DNA of 64,000 nt from Actinomadura citrea (GCF_013409045.1 NZ_JACCBT010000001.1:8224669-8288668); one strand, 5' to 3'; counted from the first letter of the stretch, positions 33,951 to 42,603 are shown. Numbers and translations: made by a program. The notes: generated from the letters alone by a model not told the origin.

Positions 33951-33977
33951 CGGCCGGGGGCCTCGGGCCCCCGGCCG
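33951..33977 (-). terminator. Hairpin between rpoA and rplQ
   Basis: CGGCCGGGGGCC-TCG-GGCCCCCGGCCG: a perfect 12-bp stem, 15 nt after the rpoA stop. No T tract. Attenuator or RNA-processing site inside the operon. Confidence 0.55.
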
Positions 33978-33991
33978 CCGGACTCGGGTTC

Positions 33992-35005
33992 CTAGTACTG
34001 CTCGGTCTCGGCGTAGCCCTGGTCGTCGTCGCCGTAGTTGTCGGCCGCCGCGCTCGGGTCGAACCCGGGCGGGGAGTCCTTCAGCGACAGGCCCATGTCG
34101 TTGAGCTTCTGCTTGACCTCTTCGATCGACTTGGCGCCGAAGTTGCGGATGTCGAGCAGGTCCTGCTCGCTGCGGGCGACGAGCTCGCCCACCGAGTGGA
34201 TGCCCTCGCGCTTCAGGCAGTTGTAGGAGCGAACGGTGAGGTTCAGCTCCTCGATCGGCAGGGCGAGGTCCGCGGCCAGCGCGGCGTCCGTCGGGGACGG
34301 GCCCATGTCGATGCCCTCGGCCTCGACGTTGAGCTCCCGGGCCAGCCCGAACAGCTCGACGAGGGTCTTGCCGGCGGAGGCGACCGCGTCGCGCGGCAGC
34401 ATCGCCTGCTTGGTCTCCACGTCCAGGATGAGGCGGTCGAAGTCGGTGCGCTGCTCGACTCGGGTGGCCTCGACCTTGTAGGTGACCTTGAGCACGGGCG
34501 AGTAGATGGAGTCGATCGGGATCCGGCCGATCTCCTGGCCCGGCTGCTTGTTCTGCGCGGCCGAGACGTAGCCGCGGCCGCGCTCGACCGTCAGCTCCAT
34601 CTCCAGCTTGGCCTTGTTGTTCAGCGTGGCGATGTGCAGGTCCGGGTTGTGGACCTCCACGCCCGCCGGAGGCGCGATGTCGGCCGCGGTCACCTCGCCC
34701 GGGCCCTGCTTGCGCAGGTACATGACGACGGGCTCGTCGTGCTCGGAGGAGACGACGAGCTCCTTGAGGTTCAAGATGATGTCGGTGACGTCCTCCTTCA
34801 CCCCCGGCACGGTCGAGAACTCGTGCAGGACGCCCTCGATCCGGATGCTGGTGACGGCGGCACCGGGAATGGAGGAGAGCAGGGTACGGCGCAGCGAGTT
34901 GCCGATCGTGTACCCGAAGCCCGGCTCCAGCGGCTCGATGGTGAACCGCGACCGGTACTCGTCGACCTGCTCTTCGGTGAGAGTCGGACGCTGAGCGATG
35001 AGCAT
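33992..35005 (-). CDS. rpoA: DNA-directed RNA polymerase alpha subunit
   Basis: 337 aa. The N-terminal assembly domain shows FTIEPLEPGFGYTIGNSLRR and VTDIILNLKELV; the C-terminal DNA-binding domain (about 250-330) shows LNLTVRSYNCLKREGIHSVG and FGAKSIEEVKQKLNDMGLSL. It ends in an acidic tail. In the usual rpsD-rpoA-rplQ order. Confidence 0.99.
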   Translation of the reverse strand: MLIAQRPTLTEEQVDEYRSRFTIEPLEPGFGYTIGNSLRRTLLSSIPGAAVTSIRIEGVLHEFSTVPGVKEDVTDIILNLKELVVSSEHDEPVVMYLRKQGPGEVTAADIAPPAGVEVHNPDLHIATLNNKAKLEMELTVERGRGYVSAAQNKQPGQEIGRIPIDSIYSPVLKVTYKVEATRVEQRTDFDRLILDVETKQAMLPRDAVASAGKTLVELFGLARELNVEAEGIDMGPSPTDAALAADLALPIEELNLTVRSYNCLKREGIHSVGELVARSEQDLLDIRNFGAKSIEEVKQKLNDMGLSLKDSPPGFDPSAAADNYGDDDQGYAETEQY

Positions 35006-35067
35006 GGTGGTGCCTTCTTTCCGCGGTGCCCGCTATTTGACTACCGCGTTCTGGATTCTTCCCCGAT

Positions 35068-35098
35068 CCGCCGGGGTCCCAACGGGGGACCCCGGCGG
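35068..35098 (-). terminator. Hairpin between rpsD and rpoA
   Basis: CCGCCGGGGTCCC (35068-35080) and GGGACCCCGGCGG (35086-35098): a perfect 13-bp stem with a 5-nt loop, 12 bp after the rpsD stop. Strong enough to attenuate or stabilise the upstream message. Confidence 0.6.
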
Positions 35099-35109
35099 GC
35101 GTTGAGCCC

Positions 35110-35736
35110 TTACTTGGAGTAGAGCTCGACGATCAGCTGCTCCTGGACGGGAGCGTCGATCTGCTGCCGGACGGGCAGGGAGTGCACGAGGATCCGCATC
35201 TTCTCGCCGTCGACCCCGAGCCACGCCGGGACCTGACGCTCGCCGACCTCGGCCTTGGCGACCTGGAACGGCGTCATCTCCAGCGACTTGGGCTTGACGT
35301 CGAGGATGTCGGCCTCGCCGACCAGGGCCGACGGGATGTTGACCTTCTTGCCGTTGACCCGGATGTGGCCGTGCCGGATGAGCTGGCGGGCCATGTCGCG
35401 GGACTTGGCGAAGCCTGCCCGGTAGACGACGTTGTCGAGCCGGCGCTCCAGCAGCGTGAGCAGGTTGTCACCCGTCTTGCCCTGCTGGCGGGTCGCCTCG
35501 ACGTAGTAGTTGTGGAACTGCCGCTCCAGCACGCCGTAGATGCGCCGCGCCTTCTGCTTCTCGCGAAGCTGCAGCAGGTACTCGGTCTCCTTGGGCCGAC
35601 CGCGACCGTGCTCACCCGGCGGGTAGGGACGGATCTCGATCGGGCACTTCGGGCCCTCGCACTTGCTGCCCTTGAGGAACAGCTTCATCTTCTCGCGGCG
35701 GCAGAGCTTGCAGTCCGCACCGGTGTAACGAGCCAT
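35110..35736 (-). CDS. rpsD: 30S ribosomal protein S4 (zinc-binding type)
   Basis: 208 aa. The N-terminus has four Cys (9, 12, 26, 31), the zinc-binding C+ form; the S4 RNA-binding domain (about 97-160) includes RRLDNVVYRAGFAKSRDMAR and HGHIRVNGKKVNIPS. S4 nucleates 16S rRNA assembly and in E. coli represses the alpha operon. Confidence 0.98.
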   Translation of the reverse strand: MARYTGADCKLCRREKMKLFLKGSKCEGPKCPIEIRPYPPGEHGRGRPKETEYLLQLREKQKARRIYGVLERQFHNYYVEATRQQGKTGDNLLTLLERRLDNVVYRAGFAKSRDMARQLIRHGHIRVNGKKVNIPSALVGEADILDVKPKSLEMTPFQVAKAEVGERQVPAWLGVDGEKMRILVHSLPVRQQIDAPVQEQLIVELYSK

Positions 35737-35757
35737 TGTTCTAGATCTCCCCCTGCC

Positions 35758-36159
35758 TCAGACCCGGCGACGCTTCGGCGGGCGGCAGCCGTTGTGCGGA
35801 ACGGGCGTGACGTCCTGGATCGAGCCCACCTCGAGGCCGGTCGCCTGCAGCGACCGGATGGCGGTCTCGCGGCCCGAGCCCGGGCCCTTCACGAAGACGT
35901 CGACCTTGCGCATGCCGTGCTCCATCGCGCGCCGGGCGGCGGCCTCGGCGGCCTGCTGCGCGGCGAACGGGGTGGACTTGCGCGAGCCCTTGAACCCGAC
36001 GTGGCCCGAGGAGGCCCAGGAGATCACGTTGCCGTTGGGGTCGGTGATCGAAACGATCGTGTTGTTGAACGTGCTCTTGATGTGGGCGTGCCCGTGAGCG
36101 ACGTTCTTCTTTTCCTTGCGGCGCACTTTCTTGGCGCCGACACGGCTCTTAGGAGGCAT
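35758..36159 (-). CDS. rpsK: 30S ribosomal protein S11
   Basis: 133 aa, full length. It shows NVAHGHAHIKSTFNNTIVS, the conserved TPFAAQQAAEAAARRAMEHG and the C-terminal DVTPVPHNGCRPPKRRRV. It lies in the rpsM-rpsK-rpsD order with 21-48 bp gaps. Confidence 0.98.
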   Translation of the reverse strand: MPPKSRVGAKKVRRKEKKNVAHGHAHIKSTFNNTIVSITDPNGNVISWASSGHVGFKGSRKSTPFAAQQAAEAAARRAMEHGMRKVDVFVKGPGSGRETAIRSLQATGLEVGSIQDVTPVPHNGCRPPKRRRV

Positions 36160-36207
36160 GTGCTCTCTCTACTCTTGAGGTCATCGATCCGGAGGACCGA
36201 CTCCGGA

Positions 36208-36588
36208 CTACTTCTTGCCGGCCTTCTTCTTGCCGGCCACGGTCTTCTTCTTGCCCTTGCGGGTGCGCGCGTTGGTCTGCGTGCGCTGACCGTGCACCGG
36301 AAGCCCGCGGCGGTGCCGGATGCCCTGGTAGCACCCGATCTCGATCTTGCGGCGGATGTCCGCCTGGACCTCGCGGCGAAGATCACCCTCGATCTTGTAG
36401 TTCGCCTCGATCCAGTCGCGGAGCTTGACCAGCTCGTCGTCGCCGAGCTGGTGCACGCGCAGGTCGCCGCTGATGCCGGTACCCGAGAGGGTCTCCAGCG
36501 CCCGCGTCCGGCCGATGCCGAAGATGTAGGTGAGAGCGACCTCAAGGCGCTTTTCGCGCGGGAGGTCGACGCCGAGGAGGCGTGCCAT
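36208..36588 (-). CDS. rpsM: 30S ribosomal protein S13
   Basis: 126 aa from the ATG at 36586-36588 (MARLLGVDLPREKR); GAAGGGA lies 10 bp upstream, and longer readings run into the leader. Contains IFGIGRTRALETLSGTGIS and the C-terminal RGQRTQTNARTRKGKKK-type basic tail that contacts tRNA. It follows a structured 197-bp spacer. Confidence 0.97.
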   Translation of the reverse strand: MARLLGVDLPREKRLEVALTYIFGIGRTRALETLSGTGISGDLRVHQLGDDELVKLRDWIEANYKIEGDLRREVQADIRRKIEIGCYQGIRHRRGLPVHGQRTQTNARTRKGKKKTVAGKKKAGKK

Positions 36589-36703
36589 GTGGGCAGTTCC
36601 CTTCATTTGTCCGGAGGTATGGACGCACCGCTTCCGCGAACACCCTGCCCGGGTGGCGGCCCCGGCCTCCGAAGGTCCGGGGGTGCTCCTCCACACGACA
36701 CTG

Positions 36704-36747
36704 CCGTACGTGCTGGACTCCGGATTTCCCGGACCCGGCACGTACGG
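36704..36747 (-). promoter_or_regulatory. Stem-loop in the rpsM leader
   Basis: CCGTACGTGC (36704-36713) and GCACGTACGG (36738-36747) form a perfect 10-bp stem enclosing a CCGG/CCGG inner pairing. It lies about 115 nt upstream of rpsM, in the position of the alpha-operon leader that S4 binds in E. coli. Confidence 0.45.
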
Positions 36748-36786
36748 CCGTGTGAAGGCTGCGGTGCGCTTGCTGGGTGGTGAGCG

Positions 36787-36900
36787 TCAGCCCTGACGCT
36801 GCTTGTGGCGCGGGTCGGAGCAGATGACCATGACCCGGCCGTGCCGACGGATGACGCGGCACTTGTTGCAGATCTTCTTGACGCTCGGCTTGACCTTCAC
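36787..36900 (-). CDS. rpmJ: 50S ribosomal protein L36
   Basis: 37 aa. The peptide runs from VKVKPSVKKICNKC to RHKQRQG, with the zinc ligands Cys11, Cys14, Cys27 and His32 in place (C+ form). GTG start with AGGAG 6 bp upstream. It lies between infA and rpsM, its usual place. Confidence 0.97.
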   Translation of the reverse strand: MKVKPSVKKICNKCRVIRRHGRVMVICSDPRHKQRQG

Positions 36901-36966
36901 TGGGTCTCCTAGAGATAAGGGTCACCCCCGCGCCGCCACGCACAGGGAAGGCAACCCCAGTGGGAT

Positions 36967-37188
36967 TTACTTGTAGCGGTAGACGATCCGACCGCGCGTG
37001 AGGTCGTAGGGGCTCAGCTCCACAACAACGCGGTCGTCCGGCAGGATTCGGATGTAGTGCATCCGCATCTTGCCGCTGATGTGGGCGAGCACCTTGTGCC
37101 CGTTGTCGAGCTCCACCCTGAACATGGCGTTCGGCAGCGACTCGATGACGGTGCCCTCGATCTCGATGGCCCCTTCTTTCTTGGGCAT
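36967..37188 (-). CDS. infA: Translation initiation factor IF-1
   Basis: 73 aa OB-fold protein. MPKKEGAIEIEGTVIESLPN and GHKVLAHISGKMRMHYIRIL are the conserved strands. It blocks the A site during initiation. First gene of the infA-rpmJ-rpsM-rpsK-rpsD-rpoA-rplQ group; the 262 bp upstream separate it from a divergent plus-strand gene. Confidence 0.98.
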   Translation of the reverse strand: MPKKEGAIEIEGTVIESLPNAMFRVELDNGHKVLAHISGKMRMHYIRILPDDRVVVELSPYDLTRGRIVYRYK

Positions 37189-37450
37189 GTCCTCCGCGCT
37201 TCGCTGATCGGCTCATTGGACGCGGCCCGGCTCTCCAGAGGAGAATCGGCCGCGACCCGCACCGCGGCGCGGAAGCGCCAGGAAGGGGAAATCGGGCGGC
37301 CGTCGACGGACCGACAAGGGAGTCTACGTCAACCGGCCGTCCAATGCGAAATCGACGCATGACACGCGTCCGGAGACTGCTCCCGAGTCAAGCATACATC
37401 GCCTGCGCGTTGTACCTTTCCAGGAGGAGAGACGTACGAGGAGGGTCAGC

Positions 37451-38062
37451 ATGCCGAGCTATGACTTCGCGCTGATCCTCAGCCGTCCCCTCTACGAGGA
37501 CGAACTCGACCCCCTGTTCGACCGCACGTACGGCGCGGTCACGGTGTCGATCATCAGCGAGCCGCAGCACACCGACCGTCCTCCAGCCCCCGCCCACCAC
37601 CATCCGAACGACGAGCTCCGCTCGGCGGACCGTCTGGGCAACGCCTCGTGCACCTGGCCGGGCGCCACCCTCGCCGTGGCGATCATGGAGGTGGTCGGGC
37701 ACGTCGAGGAGAGCGCGCCCGGCCTGCACGTCCTGCAGGTGGAGGCCGACCCGCTGCTGACCATCCGCGACATCGCCGAGCGGGTGGGCCGGTCCCTCGA
37801 CTCGGTCCGGCACGCGATCACCGGGGCGCGCGGCACCACCGGCTTCCCGTCCTCGGAGATGTCCACCGCCGGTCACCGGCTGTGGCGGTGGTCCAAGGTC
37901 GCCGCCTGGTACGGGCTGGACGACCCCCAGCTCATCGAGGCCAAGCCGACCGTCCAGGCCATCAACGGCTGGCTCGCCCTCCGCGACGTCGTCCCCGACG
38001 TCGCCCCCGCCCCCGAAGAGATCACCTCGGCCCTGTCCCTGGTCATCCCCCACGTCGCCTGA
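37451..38062 (+). CDS. DNA-binding protein, AlpA/MerR-like winged helix
   Basis: 203 aa. Residues 1-100 form a small alpha/beta domain (YDFALILSRPLYEDELDPLF) interrupted by a His/Pro insert near 45-52. Residues 102-160 are a helix-turn-helix of the AlpA/excisionase kind: LLTIRDIAERVGRSLDSVRH, then GFPSSEMSTAGHRLWRWSKV. Proteins of this two-part design are common in actinobacteria; the operator is unknown. GAGGAGGG lies just upstream of the ATG. It interrupts the ribosomal cluster between infA and map. Confidence 0.8.
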   Translation: MPSYDFALILSRPLYEDELDPLFDRTYGAVTVSIISEPQHTDRPPAPAHHHPNDELRSADRLGNASCTWPGATLAVAIMEVVGHVEESAPGLHVLQVEADPLLTIRDIAERVGRSLDSVRHAITGARGTTGFPSSEMSTAGHRLWRWSKVAAWYGLDDPQLIEAKPTVQAINGWLALRDVVPDVAPAPEEITSALSLVIPHVA

Positions 38063-38265
38063 CCGGCGCCCAGGCGGCCAGGCTCCCGCCCGGGGCGCGG
38101 ACGGACGTGCCCCGCACACCTTCACGCCCGGGCGACGAGGTCCTCGCCGGGGGGCGGGTCGACAGTGCGGCCGCGCGGACGCGAAGATCGTCCCGGCGCC
38201 CGGCGCCCGGGGCTGCCCGGGGCGCGGGGTTCCGTGATGTGCTGGGGGCAACGGGGAGGGGATCG

Positions 38266-39081
38266 ATGGCGATCATCGCGCAGCTCAGCGATATCCATCT
38301 GGCGGCCGGGCGCGACGGCGGGATGGACGACGACTCCGGGCCGGTCCGCGCCCTGCGGGCCGCCGTGTCGAGCCTGCTGTCGCTGCCCGCGCGGCCGGAC
38401 GCCGTCGTCCTGACCGGAGATCTCGCCGACCGCGGCCAGCCGGCCGAGTACGCCCGGCTGCACGCGCTGCTGTCGCCGCTGCCGATGGCCGTCTACCCGA
38501 TGTGCGGCAACCACGACGACCGCGACGAGATGCGCCGGATGTTCGCCGACCATCCGGCGGTCGCGGCGACGGGGACCGGGCCCGGGGCTCCCGTCCAGTA
38601 CGCCGTCGACGTGGCCGGCGTGCGCCTGGTGTGCTGCGACACCACCGTCGACGGCCATCCCCACGGGCACATGAGCGAGGAGAGGCTCGACTGGCTGGAG
38701 GAGACGCTGAGCGCCGCGCCCGGCGTCCCGACCGTCATCGCCACGCACCACCCGCCGTACCCGATCGGGATGCGGTTCATCGACGACCTGCGGTTCGTCG
38801 ACCCCGCCGGATTCGCGTCCGTGATCTCCCGGCACCCGCAGGTCGTCCGGGTGATCTCCGGGCACGCGCACCGGGCGACGGTCGGATCGCTGGCGGGACG
38901 GGTCTGCACCACCTGCCCGAGCACCTACCGGCAGCTGTTCCTCGACCTCACCCAGCGGGGCCGCGCGGCCGTCACCGGGGAGCCCGCCGGGTTCGCCCTC
39001 CACCTGGTCGGCGAGGACGGCACCGCCACCACCCACTTCGCCCCGACCGGGAACTACCGGCCCCTGATGGACGTGGAGTGA
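38266..39081 (+). CDS. Calcineurin-like metallophosphoesterase (CpdA/Rv0805-like)
   Basis: 271 aa. Dinuclear metal motifs are in order: Asp9 and His11 in LSDIHLA, Asp in LTGDLADRG, GNHDDRDE, the His pair in ATHHPPYPIG and ISGHAHRATVG. This matches class III cyclic-nucleotide phosphodiesterases such as Rv0805 and CpdA, though the substrate is not certain from sequence. GGGGAGGGG precedes the ATG at 38266. Convergent with the DUF1707 gene. Confidence 0.88.
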   Translation: MAIIAQLSDIHLAAGRDGGMDDDSGPVRALRAAVSSLLSLPARPDAVVLTGDLADRGQPAEYARLHALLSPLPMAVYPMCGNHDDRDEMRRMFADHPAVAATGTGPGAPVQYAVDVAGVRLVCCDTTVDGHPHGHMSEERLDWLEETLSAAPGVPTVIATHHPPYPIGMRFIDDLRFVDPAGFASVISRHPQVVRVISGHAHRATVGSLAGRVCTTCPSTYRQLFLDLTQRGRAAVTGEPAGFALHLVGEDGTATTHFAPTGNYRPLMDVE

Positions 39082-39100
39082 GCCCCGCCGGGCGGGCGCG

Positions 39101-39547
39101 TCAGCAGTCGCCCCGGCGCCCGCCGAAGAGCGTGCGCATCAGCAGGACGGCGCCCCACGGGCCCGCCACCCAGATCCACCACGGGTAGACCGCGCCCGCC
39201 GTCACCAGGATGATCAGCCACACCGTCACATTGATCGCGCTGACCGTCGCCCAGGCGCCCCACATCGCCCACATCCGCTGCGGTTCGAGGTCGCCGGACG
39301 GCCGCCGCGCCGGCGACGCGGTGCCCTTGCTCTGCGTCGCGGGGACCGGGAGCTGGTAAAGGTCCTCCTCCGGCAGGTCGGACGTGACCTCCTGGAGTTG
39401 CCCGAGCGTCTTCGCCCCGTAGACCGCGTCCAGCCGCTCCTGCAGCTCGTCCATCGTGATCCGGCCCTCCGCGCAGTGCTCGCGCAGACTCGCCGCCACC
39501 CGGTCGCGGTCGGCGTCCGACGCCCGGATCTCAGGGTTCGGCGCCAT
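39101..39547 (-). CDS. DUF1707 and 2TM domain protein
   Basis: 148 aa. The N-terminal DUF1707 (about 6-60) shows EIRASDADRDRVAASLREH, then EGRITMDELQERLDAVYGAKT. The C-terminal half has two TM segments (about 96-118 and 122-138). The DUF1707 pattern resembles a SHOCT-like helical module found at many actinobacterial promoters and membranes; function unknown. It sits 30 bp downstream of map on the same strand. Confidence 0.87.
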   Translation of the reverse strand: MAPNPEIRASDADRDRVAASLREHCAEGRITMDELQERLDAVYGAKTLGQLQEVTSDLPEEDLYQLPVPATQSKGTASPARRPSGDLEPQRMWAMWGAWATVSAINVTVWLIILVTAGAVYPWWIWVAGPWGAVLLMRTLFGGRRGDC

Positions 39548-39577
39548 CGTTCCTCCGCTCCTCAGGACCTGCCTTCT

Positions 39578-40402
39578 CTATCCATTCTGCGGCGCGGATC
39601 CGAGCTTCGCGAACCGATCGCGGCCCTCGTCGAGCGCGGTCAGCACGCGAGGCCCGTCCGCCGTGACCGCGAACGTGTGCTCGAAGTGCGCCGAGGCGCG
39701 CCCGTCGGTCGTCACGACCGTCCAGCCGTCGTCGAGCTCGGCGGTCTCCTTCGTGCCGAGGTTCACCATCGGCTCCACCGCGAAGCACATGCCCGGCTCC
39801 AGGACGGGCCCGTGCCCGGGCGCCCCGTGGTTGGGGATCAGCGGGTCCATGTGCATCTCGGTCCCGATGCCGTGCCCCCCGTAGCCCTCGACGATGCCGT
39901 AGGGACCCTGAGAACGGATGTGGGCCTCGATCGCATGGGAGATGTCCGTGAGGCGGGCGCCGGCGCGCCCGGCCGCGAGGCCGCGCCACAGGGACGCCTC
40001 CGTGACCTCCAGCAGCCGCCGCTCCTCGTCGGTGATCTCCCCCACCGGGACCGTGATCGCCGCGTCGCCGTGCCAGCCCTCCACGATCGCGCCGCAGTCG
40101 ATGGACAGCACGTCGCCCTCGCGAAGGATCTTGTCGGCCCGCGGGATGCCGTGCACGATCTCCTCGTTGACCGACGCGCAGATCGTGCCGGTGAAGCCGT
40201 GGTAGCCCTTGAACGAGGGGACGCCGCCGTTGTCGCGGATGTGCCGCTCGGCGAGCGCGTCCAGGTCCAGGGTGCTCATGCCGGGCTTGACGGCCTCGCG
40301 CAGCAGCTCCAGCGTCCGGCCGACGAGCAGCCCCGCCGCGCGCATCAGCTCGATCTGCTCCGCGGTCTTCATCTGGATCGTGAGCCTACGCCGTTTGAAC
40401 AT
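39578..40402 (-). CDS. map: Methionine aminopeptidase, type I
   Basis: 274 aa from the ATG at 40400-40402 (MFKRRRLTIQ), with AAGGGGAG close upstream; an ATG ten codons in is an alternative. Metal ligands are visible: Asp pair in IDCGAIVEGWHGDAA, His in GYGGHGIGTEMH, Glu in AVEPMVN and in FEHTFAV. It removes N-terminal Met. Third gene of secY-adk-map. Confidence 0.97.
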   Translation of the reverse strand: MFKRRRLTIQMKTAEQIELMRAAGLLVGRTLELLREAVKPGMSTLDLDALAERHIRDNGGVPSFKGYHGFTGTICASVNEEIVHGIPRADKILREGDVLSIDCGAIVEGWHGDAAITVPVGEITDEERRLLEVTEASLWRGLAAGRAGARLTDISHAIEAHIRSQGPYGIVEGYGGHGIGTEMHMDPLIPNHGAPGHGPVLEPGMCFAVEPMVNLGTKETAELDDGWTVVTTDGRASAHFEHTFAVTADGPRVLTALDEGRDRFAKLGSAPQNG

Positions 40403-40438
40403 CTCTCCCCTTGCACCGGTTCTGGCGCCGAAACGGCC

Positions 40439-40468
40439 GCGCGGACGCGGGATCACCCGCGTCCGCGC
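40439..40468 (-). terminator. Hairpin between adk and map
   Basis: GCGCGGACGCGGG-ATCA-CCCGCGTCCGCGC, a perfect 13-bp stem with a 4-nt loop, 36 bp upstream of map. No T tract. It may tune map expression relative to adk. Confidence 0.55.
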
Positions 40469-40484
40469 CTACGGCTTCACGGCG

Positions 40485-40524
40485 GCCCGTCACTTCTCCC
40501 GCGGGCCCGTCACTTCTCCAGCGG
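40485..40524 (-). repeat. 20-bp tandem duplication spanning the adk stop
   Basis: GCCCGTCACTTCTCCCGCGG (40485-40504) and the next 20 bp differ at one position. The adk TGA (40510-40512) is in the second; the first carries an identical GAGAAGTGA out of frame. Confidence 0.85.
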
Positions 40525-41160
40525 GCGCAGGGCGGTGAGGGCGCGCTTGGTGACCTCTTCGACCGGTCCCGTCGCGTCGATGCCGACGAGGATGTTCTCG
40601 TCGGCGTAGAACTGCACCAGCGGCGACGTGTCGTGCCGGTACACCTCCAGGCGGTGCATGACGACCTCTTCCTTGTCGTCGTCCCGCTGGAACAGGCGAC
40701 CGCCGCAGTCGTCGCAGATGTCGTCCTGCTTGTCGTCGAAGTCGACGTGCCAGATCCGGCCGCACTTGTCGCAGGTGCGCCGCCCCGACAGCCGCCGGAC
40801 GACCTCGTCCTCGTCGACGACGAGCTCCAGCACGATGTCGAGGCGGGTGTCCCACTCGGCGAGGATCTTCTTCAGCGTCTCGGCCTGCGGGACGTTGCGC
40901 GGGAACCCGTCCAGCAGGAAGCCGTCGCGTGCGTCGTCCTCGCCGAGCCGGTCGCGGACCATCGCGATCGTCACCTCGTCGGGGACGAGGTCGCCGCGGT
41001 CCATGTACTGCTTGGCCTGCCGGCCGAGCGGCGTCCCGCCGCTGACGTTCGCGCGGAAGATGTCACCTGTCGATATCTTCGGGACCGACAGATGAGATGC
41101 GATGAACTGGGCCTGCGTCCCCTTGCCCGCTCCCGGGGGGCCCACCAGGACGATACGCAC
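40510..41160 (-). CDS. adk: Adenylate kinase (zinc-lid type)
   Basis: 216 aa. P-loop GPPGAGKGT (7-15); the lid carries four Cys (130, 133, 149, 152) typical of zinc-binding Gram-positive adenylate kinases. It interconverts ATP, AMP and ADP. The GTG start shares one base with the secY TAG. Its stop lies inside a tandem duplication. Confidence 0.97.
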   Translation of the reverse strand: MRIVLVGPPGAGKGTQAQFIASHLSVPKISTGDIFRANVSGGTPLGRQAKQYMDRGDLVPDEVTIAMVRDRLGEDDARDGFLLDGFPRNVPQAETLKKILAEWDTRLDIVLELVVDEDEVVRRLSGRRTCDKCGRIWHVDFDDKQDDICDDCGGRLFQRDDDKEEVVMHRLEVYRHDTSPLVQFYADENILVGIDATGPVEEVTKRALTALRPLEK

Positions 41161-42458
41161 TACCGGAGGAAGCCCTCGTAGTTGCGCTGCTGGAGCTGAC
41201 TCTCGATCTGCTTCACGGTATCCAGTCCGACGCCGACGACGATGAGGATGCTCGTGCCGCCGAACGGGAAGTCCGAGCTCGCCTTCATGAGTGCGAAGGC
41301 GACCATCGGGATGAGGGACACGAGCCCCAGGTAGAGCGCACCGGGTGTGGTGATCCGGGTCAGCACGAAGTCGAGGTACTCGGCGGTCGGCCGACCAGGC
41401 CGGATACCTGGGATGAATCCACCATACTTCTTCATGTTGTCGGCGACTTCAGTGGGGTTGAAGGTGATCGCCACATAGAAGTACGTGAAGAAGATGATGA
41501 AGACGAAGAAGATCCCCATATGCCAGGCGTTGTCCTGCTGGAGATAGGGCTGCACCTTCTGCAGCCACTTGGTGTTGGGCCACAACTGGGTGGCCAGGAC
41601 CGGCAGGTAGAGCAGCGAGGACGCGAAGATGATCGGGATGATGCCGGCCTGGTTGACCTTCAGCGGGATGTAGGTCGACGTGCCGCCGTACATGCGGCGC
41701 CCCACCATCCGCTTGGCGTACTGGACGGGGATGCGCCGCTGCGCCTGCTCGACGAACACCACCCCGGCCATGATCGCCAGACCGACCAGGATCACGATCG
41801 CGAAGACGAACCCGTTCTTGGTCTTGTAGATGCTCCAGAACTGGGCGGGGAAGACCGCCACCACCTGGGTGAAGATCAGGATGGACATGCCGTTGCCGAC
41901 GCCGCGGTCGGTGACCAGCTCGCCCAGCCACATGATGACGCTCGTGCCCGCCACCATGATGACCACCATGGTGATGATCGGGAAGATGCCCTTGTCGTAC
42001 AGGATGTCGCCGCTGCCGGAGATGCCCTGGAACAACTGGCCGGTGCTCGCCATCGCGACGATGCCGGTCGCCTGCAGGATCGCCAGCCCGACCGTCAGGT
42101 ACCGGGTGTACTGGGTGATCTTCGTCGTGCCGGCCTGGCCCTCCTTCTTGAGGGCCTCCAGCCGCGGGATCACCACCGTCAGCAGCTGCAAGATGATGCT
42201 GGCCGTGATGTACGGCATGATGCCGAGCGCGAAGACCGACAGCTTCAGCAACGCGCCGCCGCTGAACAGATCGACCAGGCCGTAGAGCTGGTTGCTGTCC
42301 TTGGCCGCGTCCGCGGTCTCCTTCAGCACCTTCACGTTCACGTTGGGCGTCGGCAGGATCGAGCCGATCCTGAACACCACGATCATGAACAACGTGAAGA
42401 GGATTTTCTTACGCAGGTCAGGCGTACGGAAAGCCCGAGCGAACGCGGTCAGCACCAT
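41160..42458 (-). CDS. secY: Preprotein translocase subunit SecY
   Basis: 432 aa, ten TM segments; the plug and channel elements are normal for the family (LTAFARAFRTPDLRKKILFT, GGALLKLSVFALGIMPYITA). An AGGAGG lies only 1 bp from the ATG at 42458, while the next codon is a GTG at better spacing; homologs start at that residue, so the GTG at 42455 may be used. Confidence 0.98.
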   Translation of the reverse strand: MVLTAFARAFRTPDLRKKILFTLFMIVVFRIGSILPTPNVNVKVLKETADAAKDSNQLYGLVDLFSGGALLKLSVFALGIMPYITASIILQLLTVVIPRLEALKKEGQAGTTKITQYTRYLTVGLAILQATGIVAMASTGQLFQGISGSGDILYDKGIFPIITMVVIMVAGTSVIMWLGELVTDRGVGNGMSILIFTQVVAVFPAQFWSIYKTKNGFVFAIVILVGLAIMAGVVFVEQAQRRIPVQYAKRMVGRRMYGGTSTYIPLKVNQAGIIPIIFASSLLYLPVLATQLWPNTKWLQKVQPYLQQDNAWHMGIFFVFIIFFTYFYVAITFNPTEVADNMKKYGGFIPGIRPGRPTAEYLDFVLTRITTPGALYLGLVSLIPMVAFALMKASSDFPFGGTSILIVVGVGLDTVKQIESQLQQRNYEGFLR

Positions 42459-42525
42459 TCCTCCTGCGCGACTGGCGGGTTCATGGCCGCCGAGGGGGCG
42501 GTTTCAGATCCATGAGTTCGGGCGG

Positions 42526-42556
42526 AGAATACCCGGTGTGACGGCAGAGTGCGCAA
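42526..42556 (-). promoter_or_regulatory. secY promoter
   Basis: Minus strand TTGCGC (42556-42551), a 19-bp spacer and TATTCT (42531-42526). The transcript would start near 42519, 60 nt upstream of secY, after the spc-operon hairpin. Confidence 0.5.
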
Positions 42557-42603
42557 TCTCACGCCGAGTACCTTCGCTCGTGTGACTCTAACAGCAGATG
42601 ACA

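Noticed and set aside
41160..42458. Possible tRNA or rRNA within the ribosomal cluster
   Set aside because: No T-loop GGTTCGAATCC-like sequence or cloverleaf seen in any spacer; gaps are too short or filled by hairpins.
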